Shown piece by piece: positions 10,534-23,209 of a DNA stretch of 64,000 nucleotides. The notes under the pieces were generated by a model that worked only from the letters and a program-made list of their open reading frames with translations, was not told where the DNA came from and searched no databases. This DNA comes from Amanita rubescens (taxonomy: Eukaryota; Basidiomycota; Agaricomycetes; Agaricales; Amanitaceae), in NCBI GenBank assembly GCA_015039365.1, contig WION01000154.1, positions 56,262 through 120,261 of the forward strand, in the 5' to 3' direction. The stretch's first letter is position 1; each line of letters begins with the position of its first letter. The position numbers were made by a program, and so were the translations under genes.

Positions 10534-12253
10534 CCACCCCCTCTTCAAGATTCTCGTCCCGAGAATCATCATCTTCGTCTGCCATCTTCCGCATGTGTTT
10601 CCATTCCGCCCACTTCTTATTCATATTCTTCAGATACCCTTCGTCGAACTTTCCGTCTTCCCATCCAAATAGTTGTCGAGGGACCGGCGGATCAGTATAG
10701 TTGTGATACCTCTGGAAAAACTTGGCGGGCATCGCTAGTGGTCTTGGCGCACTCGGTTTCTTTTTATGAAACGCCTGAACCTTGCGATGGGCGTTTTCGA
10801 GATTATCCGCCGGTTCCCATGTTGCCTCCTCATTTGGGTATCCTTTCCACTTCACTAAATACTCCAGTCTCCCCGTCCGACTTCCTTTCTGCATCCTCTG
10901 TCTACTATCGATCACTTCTTCCACTTCAAATTCTTCGTCTCTCTTCGTATAATCCTCCTCTTTCTTCTTATCCCACTCTTTTTCTTGTGCTTTCTGTTTC
11001 GGGAATTTGGCCGGTGTATGTGGTTTCAACAGCACTTCGTTGAAGACGTTGTAGATTTTCCAGGATGCTGGTATCTTAACTCGATAAGCTGCTAACCCCA
11101 CTTTCTCTATTACTTCGTAAGGCCCAACAAACTTCCCTTCTAACTTCTTCGTCACTCGTAGTGTAGGGAGGTTTTGAGCGCTAATGTACACTTTATCCCC
11201 CGCTCGATAATTCCGTGTTGGTTGTCTCTTTTTATCATACTGCTTTTGCATATTTTCCGCCGCTTTATTCAGTCCTCGTCGTGCTTGATCGCATGCTTCC
11301 ACCAGTCGATCAACCCATTCATCTACCGCCTGCACCTTTCGTTCTACCGTCAATTCAAGCCCTTTATTAGGATTTCGCCCGTCATTCAAGAAGAAAGGAG
11401 AGAATCCCGTCACCGAGTGTACTCGATCGTTATGGCAGAATTGGGCTACCGCCAGCCAATCACTCCAATCGTCTTGTTGATGATTTACGAACATCGTCAG
11501 GAATTCTTTTACTTCCTGATTTACTCGTTCGGTCTGTCCATCAGTTTGAGGGTGGTACGCCGTTGAAGGGTTGGCTTTGATCCGGAGTATGCAGTATAAT
11601 TCCTTCATGAATTTTGATACGAACTGTGGTCCTCTATCGCTAATTACTTTCTCCGGTATCCCGTGTTCTCTGAAAATGTGATCTCGGAATAGCACTGCTA
11701 CTCCTTCACTTGACAACGTCGTATTCGTGGGTATGAAGTACGCCTTCTTGGTGAACCGGTCCACCACTACAAGTACTGCATTGAAGAACCCTTTGGATTC
11801 AGGTAACGGTCCAATCATGTCCACGGATATGACGCTCCACGGTCCTCTAGGTACTTCGTTGGGATGGAGGGGCGCTGCCTTCTTTTGTCGGTCCGGTTTC
11901 ACTGTCTGACAGGTTCGGCAACTGCGTACATAGTCTTCCACATCTTTCCTCATTCCCGGCCACCAATAGTTTCGTAGTATTAGTTCAATCGTTTTATCTA
12001 CTCCCGAATGTCCCCAACGATGATGTTCCGCGATGAATTGTTCTCGCAGTTTTTGGACCTTCGGAACGTACACTCTTTCTTGCCACGTCACTAATCCCCC
12101 GTCTCTTACTCGCCACCCGTCTTCTTTATTTTCCACCGCTTTCTTGACCTTCTCCTCCCATTGCCTCTGATTTATCTTTCTCAACTCATTTTCCATTTTA
12201 TGTAGATCATCTCCTTCTTCCCATACTCGTATAAAATATTCTTTTTTCAACAA
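10529..12253 (-). pseudogene. Gypsy A pol, second part: integrase and chromodomain
   Basis: This frame continues pol after the RNase H frameshift (its true upstream codons run from about 12450). It has an HHCC zinc-binding module (HRWGHSG, then CRTCQTVK) and a DDE integrase core with VDMIGPLP, VISDRGPQF and HPQTDGQTERVNQ. The C-terminal chromodomain (FEVEEVIDSRQRM, YLVKWKGYPNEEATWEPADN) is of the kind that targets these elements to histone-marked chromatin. Its last codons run into the 3' LTR. Confidence 0.9.
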
Positions 12254-12452
12254 CGTCGTCCCTTCGTTATCCGTTTCTCCTTTATCATGGTCCGCTCTGC
12301 GAGATAAGGCGTCGGCCTTGGTGTTGGTTTTTCCGGGTCTGTGCTTTAGGACGAAGTTATATTCCTGTAGATCTAGTACCCATCGTGCCTGCCTTCGATT
12401 GATGTTTTGAGGTTTTCGGAAATAAGTGAGATTTTGGTGATCGGTTAGAATC

Positions 12453-14525
12453 TCATTCCGTTCCCTTCAAATAGTGAGACCATTCGTACAAGGCATGCAT
12501 GACCGCCAACAGTTCCTTATCGTACACTTCATAATTTCTTTCAGCGGGATTTAACGATTTTGAGATGAACGCTACTGGTCTCCACGTGCCGTCTTCTTGT
12601 TGTTGAGATAATACTGCTCCCATGGCAAAGTCCGATGCGTCCGTTTCTACTCGATATTTTCCTTTGTCTGACGGTATCGCTAGTACCACTTCCTCTCCTA
12701 CTCTCATCTTCAACCCTATAAACGCTTCTTCCTGTAGTACCGTCCACATCCATCCTTCTTTCCCTGTCAATCGTGTGAGAGATTTGGCTATTTTTGCAAA
12801 CCCTCGTATGAATCGCCGATAAAAGTTTACGAATCCCAGGAATTGTTGCAGTTCTCGTTTGTTCGTAGGTCTGGGCCAATCTAATATCGCTCGTACCTTG
12901 GCTTTATCCATGCGTATCGAGTCGTGCGATATTATTAGTCCTAGGAATTCAATCGTCTTTTGATCGAACCAACATTTCTCGGCCTTCAACGACAATTTGT
13001 ACCGCTTTAATTTTTCTAAGATTCGATTCACATGTCGTTTATGCATCTCTTCATCTTTAGAGTACACCAATATGTCATCCATGTATATCACCACCCATCC
13101 TTCCGCTATCTCCTCTCTAAATATATCATTCATCATCGTTTGAAAGGTTGCCGGTGAATTCGTGAGTCCAAAGAACATTACTAATGGCTCAAATAACCCT
13201 CTATTCGTTCTGAATGCCGCCTTCCACTCGTCTCCTTCCTTTATCCGTATGTTATTGTACCCCCACCGGATGTCCATCTTCGAGAATACCTTTGCGTGAC
13301 TAAGTTGATCCACTAGTTCAGATATCAGTGGTAATGGATATCTGTTTTTGATCGTCATCTCGTTCAGTTTTCGGTAGTCTTGTACCGGTCTCAACTTTCC
13401 ATCCTTCTTTTTAATGAAGAAGAACGGCGATGCCATCGGGGATTTGCTGGTTCTTATCTGCCCTGTTTCTAGGTTATCTTTCAGGAACGCATCTAGTTGC
13501 CCTTGTTCCTCTTTATTCAGTGGGTAGATTTTACAATCCACCGCTTGGGCGCCAGGTACCAACTCGATCGCGTGATCCCATCTTCCTCGTTTTGGCAATT
13601 CATCAAACGTCTCCTTGTCGAACACTTCTCGGTGACTTAAATAATGAGCGGGTACGATATCTTTCACATCGCGTTTTATTTGATTCGCTACCGCTATTTC
13701 AGTCGCCGTGGTTGCGTGAGCTCTTATTCCCCAACTCGTTCCTTCCCCTTCCATTACCGCTAACAATCTATCTCCCTCCTCCCATTCATGTGTTCCACTG
13801 GTCTCGTTATTGCCCTCAGTGTCTATAGCGTCGTCGTCCTCTCCTTCTACGTGGCATGTACCTGGGCAATTTTTCATAAGGAGTGAGCCCGTCTTCCAGT
13901 TCACGATCGGATTATGATGTCTTAACCAATCGTGTCCTAAGTATATGTCAAGCTTTCCGAGCGCAGATACGCCGAATTCGAACACTTCGTAGTGAGTCCC
14001 TACTTGCAGCTTTAATTGTACCATCTCCTTTAACGCTCCCCCTAAGTTCGGCGTGCCGTCGGCGTTATAGACGGGGATGGGTCTGTCTAGGCGGCGTGTA
14101 TTAAGATTATGTTGTCGTACAAATTTTTCGTTAATGCAAGAGCCCGTGCATCCCGAGTCGACAAGTATCTCTACTTTATGTCTCTGAAAGGTATCGAGTG
14201 TGGTGATCACGCCGCTGACTGTTATTTGGTTCTTTCCTCTCCCCCGCACATAACGTTCCTTCGTTTTTAAATTTTGCAAATGCCACAATGCATTTTTTTC
14301 CGTCATTCCGTTCAACGCATTCACCGTCTCTGCTGTCGCTTCCCTTTCTCTCGTTTTATGCACCCACTGTTTTAAACTTTGCACCGCTATTTCTTCCGGT
14401 TGTTCCCACACTCTTCTCACCATCCACGGTCCCTTCCACGTCTCTAATTTGTCCTTTTTTGTCGTTATCTTTTTGTTCGAGTACTTTACGCTTAGCCACT
14501 GATTCCGCGCGGAATGTCCCACCAT
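12453..14525 (-). pseudogene. Gypsy A pol, first part: protease, RT, RNase H start
   Basis: The 690-codon frame starts inside a truncated gag-pol. The aspartic protease carries VEILVDSGCTGSCIN (catalytic DSG). The reverse transcriptase shows the YMDDILVYS catalytic box and FFGLTNSPATFQ. RNase H begins YRVETDASDFAMGAVLSQ. The frame ends LKGTE followed by TGA. Removing one base in the run at about 12452-12455 continues the frame into EILTDHQNLTYFRKPQN, so the polyprotein is split by a single-base insertion within RNase H. Confidence 0.88.
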
Positions 14526-17500
14526 TCCTAGGAATCATTCCTAGATTCCTAGCTAGACAAAACATGTTTTTTACAGTGTGAATTGGCTGTAAGATTCCTA
14601 GACCATTCCTAATCCATTCCTAATCCATTCCTAGTCATTTTGCTAGGAATCTAGGAGGTTCCTAGGAATATGGTCACTAGGAATGAACTAGGACTAGGAA
14701 TCATTCCTTGTTCATTCCTTGTTGTGGTCATGTGACATGACCAGATGGTCTGTGCGCAGGCCCACAGGTATATAAGGAGGGGGCATCTAGCACATATCCT
14801 TGCCTCCCCCCCACTTGCCTGTGGGGGACTGGGTGATAAGATAAGATTAGATAGATACATAGATAGTGGTCAGTACATTCTCACAGGTAGATAGGTAGCT
14901 TAGGTAATATGATGGCCTAGATAAGATAAGATAAGATAAGATAATTGAATTCCTTTTGATGGTATTTGTGACCACATGTGTGACATGTCACATGTGACAA
15001 TGACAAAAAAGATGCCCCTAGCTTGTATGATTCAGAATGTACAAGAATAACAATACCAAACAAAGTCAAACATGAGATATTTGCAAAATACATTTTCAGA
15101 CAATTCATGTGAGAAAATTGAAAAATCTGCAAAAAATCTTAAAAGATGCAGAAAATTCATGTGATCAACCTGATATAAGTAACATGATGTCAAACTGAGC
15201 CAAAGTGCAAATAAGTGTGAAACAAGTCAAGCTGGATTGATTTAGTCAAGATTGTTCTAACTTCAGTGACCTACTGTTACAGGCTCTGCCTTGCCTTAAC
15301 TACATCAGTAACACTCTCATCACCTCTCCATTGCACTCACTATGTCCTTCAATATCCTTTCATCCTTCAACCACCCCTTCCATGCCTCTCTCCCCTTCCA
15401 TTGATCTCTCTCTACCACTGTCATTCATCAATGTCAATCACACCTCTCAACAGCCATCTCAAGTTCAATCTCCTCATTGCCACACTCAAGATGCCACCCT
15501 CTCCTTCCTTCCACTAGAATATGCTGTGTAGCTTCCATCCACCTTGACATGCTCCCTATGCCTCAACACACTCACCATACTTAGCATATGTATCATTGAT
15601 ATCATCTATCATGTATCACCCTCACATATCCACCACCTTCTTTCCCTCACTTTAATACATTCTCCAGAGCTTCCATCCACTTCATTATGCCTAACCCATC
15701 ATCCACCATGACCACCTTCAACTACACTGGTGTCTCAAAAACCATCTCACCACCTCCCACTCCACCCTCAGTACACTACCCTCCTACTTCTTCAGTACAC
15801 CCCTATACCTCAATATCAGCTAACGCAGCAAAAGTCTAGAATAGAGTTCAACCTTAAGTTGAACTTAGTAGCTGTTCAATGTACTAAGTTGCATCAAACT
15901 CTTGTTTGATATTACTCTCAAGCTTAACCCAAGTCTAGTCAAGATTGTCCTTAGTCATTCTATGAATGGTTGAGCAACAACTTGAATCATCATGACAGTG
16001 ATGAGAGATGAGATAGGCTCTAAGAATAGTATGGATAACATTGTCAGGTAAGGCTTGAGCAATATTGAATGAACACATCAAGTCAAACTTAGGGTTTTGT
16101 GTTGGAGTATTATATGTACTGCTGTACTACAAAGTTCTCTACATCAAGTCAACTCTCTACAGATAACTTTCAAGTCCGTTAAGATGCCCATGTAATTACC
16201 ATGTCAGCCACAGCTTTGAACTGTGACCAACTGTCAATATGATGCTAACAACTAACCATGTACATATCACCAAATAATCAAAAAATCAAAAAAGTATGCA
16301 GGCTGTCCAACTAATCAGCAATGGATAATGTGGAAGTCCATTACCATAGCACTTCCCACCAATGATTTTCAAACTTTGTAAATTCAAGGTCAAAAGATTT
16401 ACATCTGAAACAGTGTTTGCAGTTAAAATATCCTATGGCTCAGTTTGGTATTGACTTTATTTGTTCATATTCTGAATCACACAAGTTGAAACAACACAGC
16501 TCACACACCACCAAATGACCATTGCAGACCCTGGAATGTGGTAAAAATGATGCCAGATAAGGCATGTCACATTTTCAAGTCATACACTCAAGTTGTAAAC
16601 AAGTCCTCTGTATCTGCTGGGAAAATGAAGCTGAGCAAGATCCACACTGTGCATAACAATCATGTCACATTTTCAATCTGAGATCATGCATGTGGTGGCT
16701 CTGTTGCATGCTATTTGAAAGTTGCTTCCCAAATGATACCCATATCATGTGTACAGTGTAACATTGACCTGCCACACATACATACTATCACTGTTACACT
16801 AAGTTAATGGTATTGAGAATCATTAACTTCAGGGCAATGAGAGCAGAGACCTTCAAGGGGATGCTAAACTCCTAGTATACCAGTGTAAGATCTCTGATTA
16901 GACCCTTGTACAAGGACAAACTCAGAGTTGAGATCTAACTGATTGACAGTTAAAACTAGCCTGTCCACATATTAGAATAGAGGACTTAAATACATCTAGG
17001 AGTACAGTTACATGTGATAATGGTGTGATGCATGTGATAAACTTAAGGTGGGCATGTGAAAACTAACAAGTAACACGTCATAGTAAAAGGCAAGATAAGC
17101 GAAAATGAGTATGTCCAAATGCTTACAAATATCAATGAGTAAAATAAAAAGTAAACTAGTCCAAAGTGTCAATAGGTCATAGAGTGACAGAGGGGAAGGC
17201 ATAAAGTGTTGTAAAAGGTTGTGGTCAAAAAATGCTATCAAATGATACCCATCATGTGTAAAATGACCCTGTCACTATCCCTGTGCCCAAAAAATGTGTT
17301 TAAATGATATCCATATCATGTGTGATCTGACCCTGACCCTGTCACACCCTGTAATGTGACCATGTGCTCATGGTGGTCAAAGAATGCTTTCAAACAATAC
17401 CCATATCATGTGTGACCCTGTCACATCCTGTAGTGTCACCATATATACATAGAGGTTAAAAAATGCCTTCAAATGACACCCATATCATGTTTGTCATGGT

Positions 17501-17609
17501 ATGTCACATGTCACATCCCCTCACAGTGCTTGGGAAAGTAATAGATTACTTTTCTACAATAATGTGGTTAACTAGGAATGGGCTAGGAATGGTCTAGGAA
17601 TGGCTAGGA
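14517..17609. mobile_element. 3.1-kb non-coding element with CTAGGAATG terminal repeats
   Basis: The left end reads GTCCCACCATTCCTAG and the right end, reverse-complemented, GTCCCACACCATTCCTAG, giving short inverted termini. Several subterminal copies of CATTCCTAG or its complement follow within 200 bases of each end. The interior is AT-rich, has no credible ORF, and includes an AGATA microsatellite (14838-14945), pyrimidine-rich DNA (15270-15800) and a minisatellite at the right. It separates two oppositely oriented Gypsy remnants. It looks like a non-autonomous DNA transposon. No target-site duplication is visible, so the exact ends are uncertain. Confidence 0.55.
17218..17520. repeat. Minisatellite with CCATATCATGTGTGA core
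   Basis: Four diverged units of roughly 70-100 bp each contain an AAATGATACCCATATCATGT-like core followed by GACCCTGTCAC. A fifth isolated core lies near 16730. They sit in the right subterminal part of the 3.1-kb element. Confidence 0.6.
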
Positions 17610-19994
17610 ATGGTGTGGGACCAGAGTGGGTTCCAATGCCATTCCGAGGAAATCACCATTGCTCGAACAGCAGAGTTGATCGCGTTTAAAGTGAATGCAT
17701 ATCCTACTTCTGGGAGGAAGGAGCTGGTCCGCGACCATGTTGAACAACGAGCTGTAGAAGCTCAAAATATATCTCGAAGCAAAGAAACGGAGACAGAGAA
17801 TCCTCCAGATATCAACCCTATCGACGGAAGCTTCCAGTCGATATTCAAGGCTTTTCCTGAGTCGTACACAAAGGACAAGTTCCTAGCTCATATCTGGGAA
17901 CATACCGACAGGTTCAACAAGTTTTTAAAGCAGAAGGATCTGCTTTGGACCAATAACAGGACGGGATCAAGAGTCGTCTGTGTCCCTGACGGCCTGCTCA
18001 AAGGGAAATCTCTGAAAGGGCTCGTCATTGACGCCTGTCACCAGACTATCGGCCACTTAGGAACTGAGCGAACGCTCAAATACATCAGACGTTGGTTCTG
18101 GTGGGCCACAATGGCTGAAGATGTCGATGACTTCTGCAAATCATGCGGAAAATGTCAGACGACAAAACACTCCCGACAGAAGAGCCCAGGATGGCTCCAT
18201 AACATGACATTCCCTTCACGGCCTTGGGAAAGCATCGGCATGGACTTCGTTGGCCCCTTCGTTGAAGTAGACAACTTCAACTACATCCTCCTTGTCGTTT
18301 GTCGAATGACAGGGATGGTACACTTAATCCCGACGCGAACCGACATATCAGCCAAACGAGTGGCTGAATTATACGTTAAGGAGATCGTCAGGCTTCATGG
18401 CATCCCGGAGTCCATCGTGTCTGACCGTGACACGAAGTTCACGTCCCAATTCTGGAAGGAATTAAGCAAAATCCTAGGCCAGCGTTTGCTGATGTCCTCG
18501 TCATACCACCCTCAAACCGACGGTTCGTCGGAAAGAGCCATTCAAACCATGTCGCAAGTTCTGCGATCAGTGGTGAATGACTACCAGACGAACTGGGTGG
18601 AACAATTGCCACTGGTGGAATTCGCCATGAACTCTGCTCACAACAAAACCACTGGCCACGCCCCCTTCGAAGCAAACTATGGATGGCTACCTCGTATGAT
18701 ACGTGGCGCCAGCTTCGATAGCCCACGAGAGGGCGTGAAGCAATTCGTCGAGCGGATCACAGGCGTACTGGACAAGACCTTCGACAACATCACCGTACAA
18801 AGAACTCGTCAGGCTAAACAGGCTAACAAGCACCGACGAGACGGACAAAATTTCCAAAAGGACGACTTAGTGCTCCTTTCGACGGAAAACATTAACCTCC
18901 CTCGTGGACGCGCTAGGAAACTGTGTCCGAAGTTTATCGGACCATTCAAGATCATCAAAGCTTACCCGGAGAGTTCAACTTACAAGCTGGAGCTCTCTCC
19001 CGACTTACTATCTCGTAAAATGCATGATGTATTCCACGAGAAGCTACTAAAACAATTCGTTGGGAATGATCCTGACAAGTTCCTGAAAAGGGAATCGCAA
19101 ACGAACTACAACGTCGGTGTGGACCCGGAACGTGAATGGGTTGTAGAGGCCATCGAGGATCACAAGTGGACTGTCATATCCCGTTCCAGACTCCACCCAA
19201 ACTCCATGACCTCGGACCCCGATGGACTCCTGACTATACCCATGACCACTTTCCACCCATGTCGCATCTCATATCAAGCCTATGCCAAAACTCCGAAAAC
19301 TCCGTGACAACTCCGTGACAAACTCCGTGACGGACTCCGTCACAACTCCGTGCATATTCGCTAAGTTCCTTTCTACATATTCTCCATACTTGTTTCACCT
19401 CTTGTTTCATCTCGGGTATCACTGGTATCATTATCCCTTCGTACCATATGCTCTACTCCACTTCCTGTTCCATATCTCTATGGTTTCCTCGCTTATCAGA
19501 ACACGGCCATAGAACCCCTTGTCGGACTACGTATATAAGGCCTCACTTGTATTCATACAGTAGTCCGAATATCGACTTGGATTGTGCCCCAACTCGTATT
19601 GACTCCCTGTCTTTCATTGTCTAAGACCTCATCCAGACCGCTCGCCCTTCGGACTCCGGTCCCGGACTCCATCCCGGACTCCAGAGCGTTCTCCAGAAGT
19701 TTAGGCAAGACGTACGTTAGCACGGCGCAGCTTGCACGCTGAAGCCTAGCCTTTCCCCACTACGTCCCGGACTCCGTTATACTCCGTCCTTCCCTGTCCG
19801 CGGCTTAGTTCCCGGGCTCCGTCCCAATTAGGATCACCGTCCTTACATGGACGCCCCGCCTTAAATTCAAGGTGCGATGGGCTCTGGGTGATTTCACCTG
19901 GGAACCACTACATGTGGTCAATGATCTCGAAGCCTTGGATCACTACCTGGAACTCGAAGGAGTTACCAAGCCCTCCGAACTTCGGAGAGTTTGA
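17610..19994 (+). pseudogene. Gypsy B pol remnant: integrase and chromodomain, split by a solo LTR
   Basis: Only the 3' part of pol survives. It has an HHCC module (HLGTERTLKYIRRWFWW, CKSCGKCQTTK), an integrase core (GMDFVGPF, SIVSDRDTKFTSQFW, HPQTDGSSERAI), and then an SH3-like region (PRGRARKLCPKFIGPFKIIK). The chromodomain starts NVGVDPEREWVVEAIEDHKW and is interrupted by a solo LTR at 19172-19847. It resumes at 19848 with PRLKFKVRWALGDFTWEP and ends EGVTKPSELRRV, stop at 19992-19994. Protease, RT and RNase H are missing; the 5' break coincides with the 3.1-kb element. It is a different family from Gypsy A. Confidence 0.88.
19172..19847 (+). mobile_element. Solo LTR, copy 1 (676 bp, TSD TGGAC)
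   Basis: It starts TGTCATATCCCG, ends CCGTCCTTACA and is flanked by the direct duplication TGGAC at 19167-19171 and 19848-19852. Excising it restores the Gypsy B chromodomain frame. It is nearly identical to the LTR at 25771-26447 and contains a short array of ACTCCGTGAC-type units (19288-19350) whose copy number differs between the two LTRs. It is a recent insertion followed by LTR-LTR recombination. Confidence 0.93.
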
Positions 19995-20115
19995 CCTTCG
20001 GTGGCAGTGTACCCTCCCGATTGGCCCGTCTTATGCCAGTTACCAAATTGGGAGATCCATGTAAGACAGCTGTGGGAACCTCCCACGCGTCCTCTCTTTT
20101 ATCACTCCATCCTCA

Positions 20116-22062
20116 TGTCCACATCGCGCGACTTCACCTTTAGCCGACAACCCTCGCAAAACGAGAATACGCGCTCAAAGCGCGGTCTGTCCTCACCCCC
20201 GCAAGTCACGGGTAGGGAAAAAGATCGCCGGAGACGCACTCACTCTCCCTCACCCGACGAATCCCGAGGACTCTCCTCGCGTCGCCGGCCCGTCGACGCT
20301 GCCAATTTCCTTTCCAAAGTACTGCCGGAGTGGGAAGTACATGAATCCACTCATATCCTACTCCACCTCACCAAATGCGAAGAGTGTGCGGACTTCGCCG
20401 CACACGTAGCCAAACAGACTCAGGGCGGAGCCCTTGAGATTTTTATCGACAAACAGAAACGACACTGGCGTCGAGTTCTAGAAGAAGAAAACAGAAGAGA
20501 TCGGGAAGACGCCTACCAAGCGGGTATCCGATCTGCTGATCGAGAAGTCGGTGCTCTTAAGGACGAGCTTGACCGGTACCGCCGCCGTGCCGAAAACTTG
20601 GAACGAGACATAGACGAGTTACTTGATAAGAACCGTCGGCTCAAAAGCCGCCTGAATAGCCAAGGGCCTCATTTCCGTAGGGGAGAAACCCGAGGTAGAC
20701 CCACGGGCAGTGAATTCAGGAGACCTCAATCTCCAGCACGGGGATATGAACGAAGCCAACCGCCATCAGTCCCTGTACAGCCGGACCGATCCTTGCTATG
20801 TATCTAGAATCGAAGGAAGCCCTGCTCCTTCGACGGCCAAACCCACCTCCGCTCCTGCTCCCTCGTTGGCCAAACCCACCTCCTCTGCGAAAGAGAAGGA
20901 AAAAGAACAGGCTACGGGCCTAGACGCGCCACCTCCTCCTACTGAGCCAACCCCGCGATCCCCATCACCTCAGAGCGATGTATCTTCAAACATTCGAGTA
21001 AAAGGGACCAGCAAAGCTCCCAAGATGTACCTGACGGACGACTCTGATGAGGTTTCGATACCGGATGAAGAAGGGCTAGATCGACACGATACGCCTGAGG
21101 GGGAAGATTCTCCCCCTTCCAAGGCAGAAGATGCTTTTCAACCGATGACAAACAGTCAATACATTGGAGATCAAACCCCCTTCCGTCTCGACAAGGATTC
21201 CAAAGCATTCCAGAGCAAACACGGTCACGTCTGCGTTAGCGACCTGACACACTGGAATCGTAGTAGCTCAGCGCTGTTCGAAAAGGCGAACCGTCTCAGA
21301 GGATATCGACTATGGGTCAGCGGATTCCCGATGCAGATGGCGAAGGAAGCTTCCTTTGTCCCATTCGACCAACGATCGGACGCTCAACGTTGGACCGTTC
21401 GAGATGCTACAAGAGTTGGGTACCTTCCCCTGCTTAGCGCTCGGGCTGAGCCCGACGTTGAAAAGCTGGCGGAGGAGAACCGCTTACCCTCCTTCTTGCG
21501 ACGAAACCCAGACGGCCGCCTGAACGCGAAGGACGTCACGGCTTGGCTACTCCTTAAGATGACAGAACCTGAAGAACCACAGGTTACTGAGTGGTTCTGG
21601 TGGACTGCCTGCCGCCTGTTTGCACGTCTCGGAGATTACAAGGAGGCATTAGATCGGCTAAGCCTGCGCGACGAGCCGAAGGGCTATGTCCCTATCCGTC
21701 TCACGTTCTTCCGAGAGCTCACTAGGGATGAACTCGCGCTCCACTTCCACCGCTGCGGAGTCCGAGTATCCGATTGCACCAGTCACCTGTGGGACTTCTC
21801 GAGGAATTACCTTCGAGGAAGATCATCCCCAGCACTGCCCCCCTGGTCAACCTTGCCCCCCTCACGGCCTAGAGAATCCCGGCCGTCGAGCTCTCAGAGA
21901 AAGAAACGCGGCTACAAGGCCTTCACCGATCGCGGTCAGGAACCACCTCACCACCACTCTTCAAATACTGTCACTGGATCGACCAGTGAACCTGCAAGAC
22001 ATCATCAAGGCCATCGCGTCCAAGGACCTTCTCAGAACGATGCAAGCATGCATGTTGATTAA
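20116..22062 (+). pseudogene. Gypsy B downstream accessory ORF (coiled coil), frameshifted
   Basis: A reading frame lies between the pol stop and the 3' LTR, where env-like or extra ORFs sit in some Gypsy elements. I recognise no known family. The first part (ATG at 20116, MSTSRDFTFSRQ) has a basic Ser/Arg region, then a Cys-containing patch (HLTKCEECADFAAHV) and a long coiled coil (ENRRDREDAYQAGI... to about residue 220). Near 20800 the frame shifts and continues as SRIEGSPAPSTAKPT into a Pro/Ser-rich linker. A globular domain with FWWTACRLFARLGDYKEAL and LTRDELALHFHRCGVRVSD follows, then a basic tail, ending at 22062. The shift could be decay or programmed; with only one copy this cannot be decided. 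Confidence 0.6.
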
Positions 22063-22117
22063 GCACAACGTCAGTTTAATTGATCGGATCTCCCAGGTTC
22101 AATCCTGCAGGGGAGAG

Positions 22118-22389
22118 TGTAAGGCTCGTACGTCAGTAGAAGCCGGACGTTGTATATATCTATGCTCAAGACTCTGGGGAGTTTGTCTAACTCCCAATTT
22201 TATCTCTTTCCGTATATAGCATTAGTATAGTTACGCGTGACTACTTAAGTCACCTTATACCTATTAGATAAGCAGTCAATTCTTGTAACGCGCACATTAG
22301 CACTACCGGAATACACCCAGTACAGTGCACCGCGCGTTTGAATAACTCGGAGATTATATCTCCACTATTATAAACTTATCCACTTTACA
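22118..22389 (+). repeat. Probable 3' LTR of Gypsy B
   Basis: It begins TGTAAGGCTCG directly after the purine tract CAGGGGAGAG and ends CCACTTTACA, about 272 bp. The 5' partner is missing, so the right boundary rests on the TG...CA rule alone. Confidence 0.55.
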
Positions 22390-22494
22390 TAGAGGTAGAG
22401 TTTATGTGGGGATGACTCAGGGAGGGAAAAGAGGGAGGGGGCAGCAAACGATACAGGCCTGGGAGCAGCAAGGCCAAAAGAGGAAAGCAGGGAG

Positions 22495-22980
22495 CCAATC
22501 AGTAAGCATCTTTGTCCAAGTGAGGATAAGTGACCAATGAGAAGCATGGGAGGGGTTCTTAGTTACTATTTGTATATACTGATGATTCTTAGTGAATTAT
22601 ATTCTTGAATATATATATATAAGGCTAAGGAAATGAGTACAGGAAGGGGACAAATGTGAGTAAGGATGTGAGCAAGGAAGAGCAGCAAGGAAAAGCCAGC
22701 AAGTGGGAAAGCAAGCAAGTGGAAAAGCCAGCAAGTGGGTGAAAGCAAGCAGCCAATCAGAAGCCATCTTTGTGTAAGTGACCAATGAGAAGTGTGGTAT
22801 ATATATAAAAGGCTAAGGAAATGAGTACAGGAAGGGGACAAATGCGAGTAAGGATATGAGCAAGGGCCGGGAAGAGCGAGCAGCGAGCGAGTGGGAAAGC
22901 AAGCAGCCAATCAGAAGCCGTCTTTGTGTATGTAAGTGACCAATGAGAAGCGTGGGAGAGGTTCTTAGTGAATTATATTC
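22495..22980. repeat. Tandem repeat, 2-3 units of 150-260 bp
   Basis: Units begin near 22495, 22756 and 22903 with CCAATCAG and TCTTTGTG. They share TAAGTGACCAATGAGAAG and GGCTAAGGAAATGAGTACAG. The open frames on the minus strand across it are by-products of the repeat. Confidence 0.75.
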
Positions 22981-23039
22981 TTGATAACCACATTTGATTA
23001 CAATTAAAATCCCGTCTTCAAGGGATTCCTGATACTTTT

Positions 23040-23209
23040 GTGGTAAGCCTTGGGACTGCCTTGTAAGGCATGCCCCAGGCTTGGGTACCCTGGCAAGGCT
23101 ATGCAAGGCCTTGGAAAACCTCCAAGGCCTTGAAAGCCACCCGAGAATTTCCAGGGCTGGGCGAAATTCCAAGCCTCGATGATGCCTTACCAGGCCTTGA
23201 GGTGCCTTG
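23040..23209. repeat. CCTTG/CAAGG-rich palindromic DNA
   Basis: Dense short palindromes built on AAGGCCTTG, with no coding content. It is the target of the large LTR element; the same sequence resumes at 31597 (CCTTGCCAGGCACGTGCC). Confidence 0.6.

Larger units (their letters stand above)
10275..14525 (-). mobile_element. Gypsy A: chromodomain Ty3/Gypsy retrotransposon, 5'-truncated
   Basis: Read on the minus strand, the element contains protease, reverse transcriptase, RNase H, integrase and chromodomain, then a purine tract (GAAGAGGGGGTGG) and a 259-bp 3' LTR (10275-10533, TG...CA). No gag or 5' LTR remains: the body stops where the CTAGGAATG element begins near 14517. A single-base frameshift near 12450 splits pol. 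The integrase and chromodomain look undamaged, so the insertion is not very old. Confidence 0.9.

Noticed and set aside
14838..14945. AGATA-rich DNA as a possible CRISPR-like or regulatory array
   Set aside because: Simple microsatellite; no regular spacer structure, and CRISPR is not expected in a fungal nucleus.
22095..22110. tRNA T-arm-like GGTTCAATC next to CCTG
   Set aside because: No D-arm, anticodon arm or acceptor stem can be formed around it; it lies next to a polypurine tract and recurs in another LTR element.
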